Positions 4,835 to 6,781 of a DNA stretch of 6,781 nucleotides are shown here, in pieces. Within the stretch, counting starts at the first letter, position 1. Each line of letters opens with the position of its first letter. Location: the NCBI GenBank assembly GCA_029939875.1, contig JAOZSC010000144.1:1-6781 (forward strand), in the 5' to 3' direction. This DNA is from Desulfobacterales bacterium. Its GTDB lineage: Bacteria; Desulfobacterota; Desulfobacteria; Desulfobacterales; JAFDCJ01. A program made the translations under genes and the position numbers. The notes beneath the pieces are model-generated. The model was not told the origin of the DNA. It did no database searches and worked only from the letters and a program-made list of their open reading frames with translations.

Positions 4835-6781
4835 TTATAGGTCGGCAAGCACTTTTTGGGCCTCGTCGGCACCGGGGAAATCTTTGCTGATATCCAGGGC
4901 TTTTTGCAGGTAGGTGCGGGCCTTGGCGGGGTCGCCTTTTTTGTAATAGGCCATGCCGAGATGATAATTTACAGCCGGGTTTTGCGAGATTTTGGTCAGG
5001 CTGTCGGTAAACTCGCCGATGGCCGAATCATACAGGCCCTTTTTGTAATACACCCAGCCGAGAGTGTCCATGACACTGGGATCATTGGGAACTTTTTCCT
5101 TGGCCGTGCGGGCCAGGTCCAGGGCTTCATCCAGGTTTTTGTTCTGCTGGGCCAGGAGAAAGGCCAGGTTGTTGGCGGCCGGGGCAAAACCGGGGTTGAC
5201 ATCCAGCGCGGCGCGATACTGCTGCTCACTGCGGTCGTATTCTTTGCGGGCGTCGTAGATTACGCCCAGAAACATGTGGGGGGCTGCCTGGTTCGGGTTG
5301 GTGGCCAGGGCGGCCTCATACTGTTCGATGGCCTGGTTTTCCTTTTTCTCAGCCAGGTAGATGCGCGCCAGAGAGTAATAGGGCTGGAGGAAATCCGGGT
5401 TCTTTTTGATGGCGGTCTGGAAAGATTCTTCGGCCGCCGGCATTTTTCCTTGAGCCAGGTACAGATTGCCTTTCAGGTTATAAACAATGGCCGCGGCCAT
5501 CGGTGAATCCTTTACGGTCTCAAGCTGTCGGGCGCAGCGCTCAAGCGCCTGGCCGAAGTCTTTTTGGGCCGAATACATCAGAACAACGCTGGCGAAAACA
5601 TCCATGAGCTTTGGGTTGATTTTCAGCGCCCGGTCGAAATTTTTCAAAGCCAGGTCGTACTGCCCCTGCACCTGCTTGAGCAAGCCCAGGCGGTAATAAC
5701 CGCTGGGGTTTTCCGGGGCCATGTCGATCATGGCCTGGAAGGTATGGTCGGCCGGTTTGAATTTTTTCCGGTACAAAAAGGAATTGCCCAGAATAAGCCG
5801 GGCCCGGTAGCTGGTCGGCTGGATTTTGAGAATTTCCTCACTTTGTTTTTGTGCCAGGTCAAAATCACCACCGCGAAGATAGCTTTCGGCCAGCAGCAGT
5901 CGGGCCTTTATGAAGCGGGGCTGAAGTTCGACGGCTTTTGTCAGGGCCGGTTGGGCAAGGTTCAACTCGCCCTTGCCGAAATGGCAAAAACCTTTGAAAT
6001 AGTATGCCCGGGCGGCTTTGGGCTCTTCTTCGATGAGTTGATCAAGAATTTCGATAGCTTCGGTAAACTTGCGTTGTCCGGCCAACAGTTCGGCTTTCAG
6101 CAGGCGGGCTGGAAAATAATTTGGCCGGCTCTTCAAAATGGCTTGAACCTGCTTGTCCGCATTATCCAGGTCTCCCCGGGAAAGGTAATAGGAGGCGATA
6201 GCATGCTGGACGCGTACATTATCGGGTTCCAGCTTGAGGGCCTTTTGATAGGCGGCCAGGGCCTTTTCGGCGTTGCCGACGGTATTGTAAAAACCGGCCA
6301 GGACCATGTAAGGCTTTATGTTGCTGGGATCAATGTCGGCGGCTTTCAGGTAAGCAGCCTCAGCTGCGTCCCGTTTTCCCCAACGGAAGTAAAAATTGCC
6401 CATCAGCATGGCCAGTTGCGTATCGTCGGGGTGATCCGTCGCCGCTTTTTTTATTTCAGTTTCGGCCTGTTCATATTTTCTCTGTCCGATATAAAAATTA
6501 AACAGGGCCAGCCGGGTTTTGGTGTTGGCCGGATCGATGCTCACCGCTTTTTTTAAAAGCTGTTCGGCTTCATCCAGGTTCCCCTGGCGGGCCAGAAGAT
6601 AAGCCAGGCCCAGGTAGGCACGGATTTCGTTGCCGTCGATGTCCAGCACCCTGCGAAAGATGCCCTCGGCCTCGGACAGTTTTTTTTCCTGGCCCAGCAG
6701 GCCGGCCAGCATCAACAGGGCATCGATATTTTCCGGCTCGGCGACCAGCACCGCGTCCACTTTTTTTCGGGACTCGTCGAA
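4835..6781 (-). CDS. multi-TPR protein of EPS locus (5' part missing)
   Basis: The C-terminal 648 residues of a tetratricopeptide-repeat protein; the frame is open to the right edge, so its true start and any signal peptide or lipobox are not visible. About 18 consecutive repeats of about 34 residues can be laid out, with the usual W/L-G-Y-A-P spacing and ends such as DPANT, EPDNV and NPNQA. Near the C-terminus the segment NNLAFLLAQQNKNLDEALDLA, DTLGWVYYKKG and YHLGMAYYKKG resembles the end of the long TPR lipoproteins found in exosortase/PEP-CTERM EPS loci, though similar ends occur in other large TPR proteins. Such proteins act as protein-interaction scaffolds, probably in the periplasm or at the outer membrane. 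The stop is followed within four bases by the heptad element. The TPR call is certain; membership of the PEP-CTERM family is an inference from style and the Wzz neighbour. Confidence 0.93.
   Translation of the reverse strand, partial: FDESRKKVDAVLVAEPENIDALLMLAGLLGQEKKLSEAEGIFRRVLDIDGNEIRAYLGLAYLLARQGNLDEAEQLLKKAVSIDPANTKTRLALFNFYIGQRKYEQAETEIKKAATDHPDDTQLAMLMGNFYFRWGKRDAAEAAYLKAADIDPSNIKPYMVLAGFYNTVGNAEKALAAYQKALKLEPDNVRVQHAIASYYLSRGDLDNADKQVQAILKSRPNYFPARLLKAELLAGQRKFTEAIEILDQLIEEEPKAARAYYFKGFCHFGKGELNLAQPALTKAVELQPRFIKARLLLAESYLRGGDFDLAQKQSEEILKIQPTSYRARLILGNSFLYRKKFKPADHTFQAMIDMAPENPSGYYRLGLLKQVQGQYDLALKNFDRALKINPKLMDVFASVVLMYSAQKDFGQALERCARQLETVKDSPMAAAIVYNLKGNLYLAQGKMPAAEESFQTAIKKNPDFLQPYYSLARIYLAEKKENQAIEQYEAALATNPNQAAPHMFLGVIYDARKEYDRSEQQYRAALDVNPGFAPAANNLAFLLAQQNKNLDEALDLARTAKEKVPNDPSVMDTLGWVYYKKGLYDSAIGEFTDSLTKISQNPAVNYHLGMAYYKKGDPAKARTYLQKALDISKDFPGADEAQKVLADL

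Noticed and set aside
4597..4840. Plus-strand ORFs of 62-73 codons across the heptad element
   Set aside because: They run through both repeat arms and antisense to the four-helix-bundle relic, and their product has no recognisable features.
5564..6556. 330-codon plus-strand ORF opposite the TPR gene
   Set aside because: It is an antisense shadow of the TPR repeats; the minus frame has clear TPR periodicity throughout, and the plus-strand product resembles no family.
1..6781. Exosortase, PEP-CTERM protein or CRISPR array
   Set aside because: Looked for because of the Wzz/TPR context. No multi-pass exosortase, no PEP-anchor C-terminus and no regularly spaced direct repeats of CRISPR length occur in the window.

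Overview
The window looks like part of a chromosomal extracellular-polysaccharide (EPS) locus, possibly exosortase-linked, from a mid-GC Gram-negative bacterium. A Desulfobacterota (delta-proteobacterial) host is my best guess. It rests on the style of the Wzz-family and TPR proteins, the NtrC-type regulator and the palindromic intergenic repeats. No rRNA, tRNA, CRISPR array or intact transposase was seen.

Layout from left to right: (1) 1-780, minus strand, the N-terminal 260 residues of a Wzz/GumC-type polysaccharide chain-length determinant, cut by the window edge. (2) 781-911, an AT-rich gap with a nine-base C/G homopolymer. (3) 912-2318, minus strand, an NtrC-family regulator in which the phospho-acceptor Asp, the Walker B acids and the GAFTGA loop all appear to be lost, with a good sigma-54 promoter candidate just upstream. 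(4) 2319-2823, a long divergent intergenic region with repeats and a doubtful small basic ORF. (5) 2824-3225, plus strand, a canonical single-domain CheY-like receiver. (6) 3226-3368, a convergent intergenic region with a hairpin and heptad repeats. (7) 3369-4514, minus strand, a two-TM coiled-coil protein with a C-terminal domain that resembles the RelE/HigB fold. (8) 4515-4834, an intergenic region almost filled by a 306-bp element: about 45-bp inverted arms made of heptads, enclosing the wreck of a four-helix-bundle (23S rRNA intervening-sequence protein) gene. (9) 4835-6781, minus strand, a TPR protein with about 18 repeats, open at the right edge.

Working model: the Wzz protein sets EPS chain length in the inner membrane, and the TPR protein would serve as an assembly or secretion scaffold. 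The receiver and the degenerate NtrC-like protein are candidate regulators. The coiled-coil membrane protein has a sensor-like topology but no kinase domain and no known role. The most unusual items are the degenerate enhancer-binding-protein homologue, the decayed intervening-sequence-like element, and the membrane-anchored RelE-like protein.
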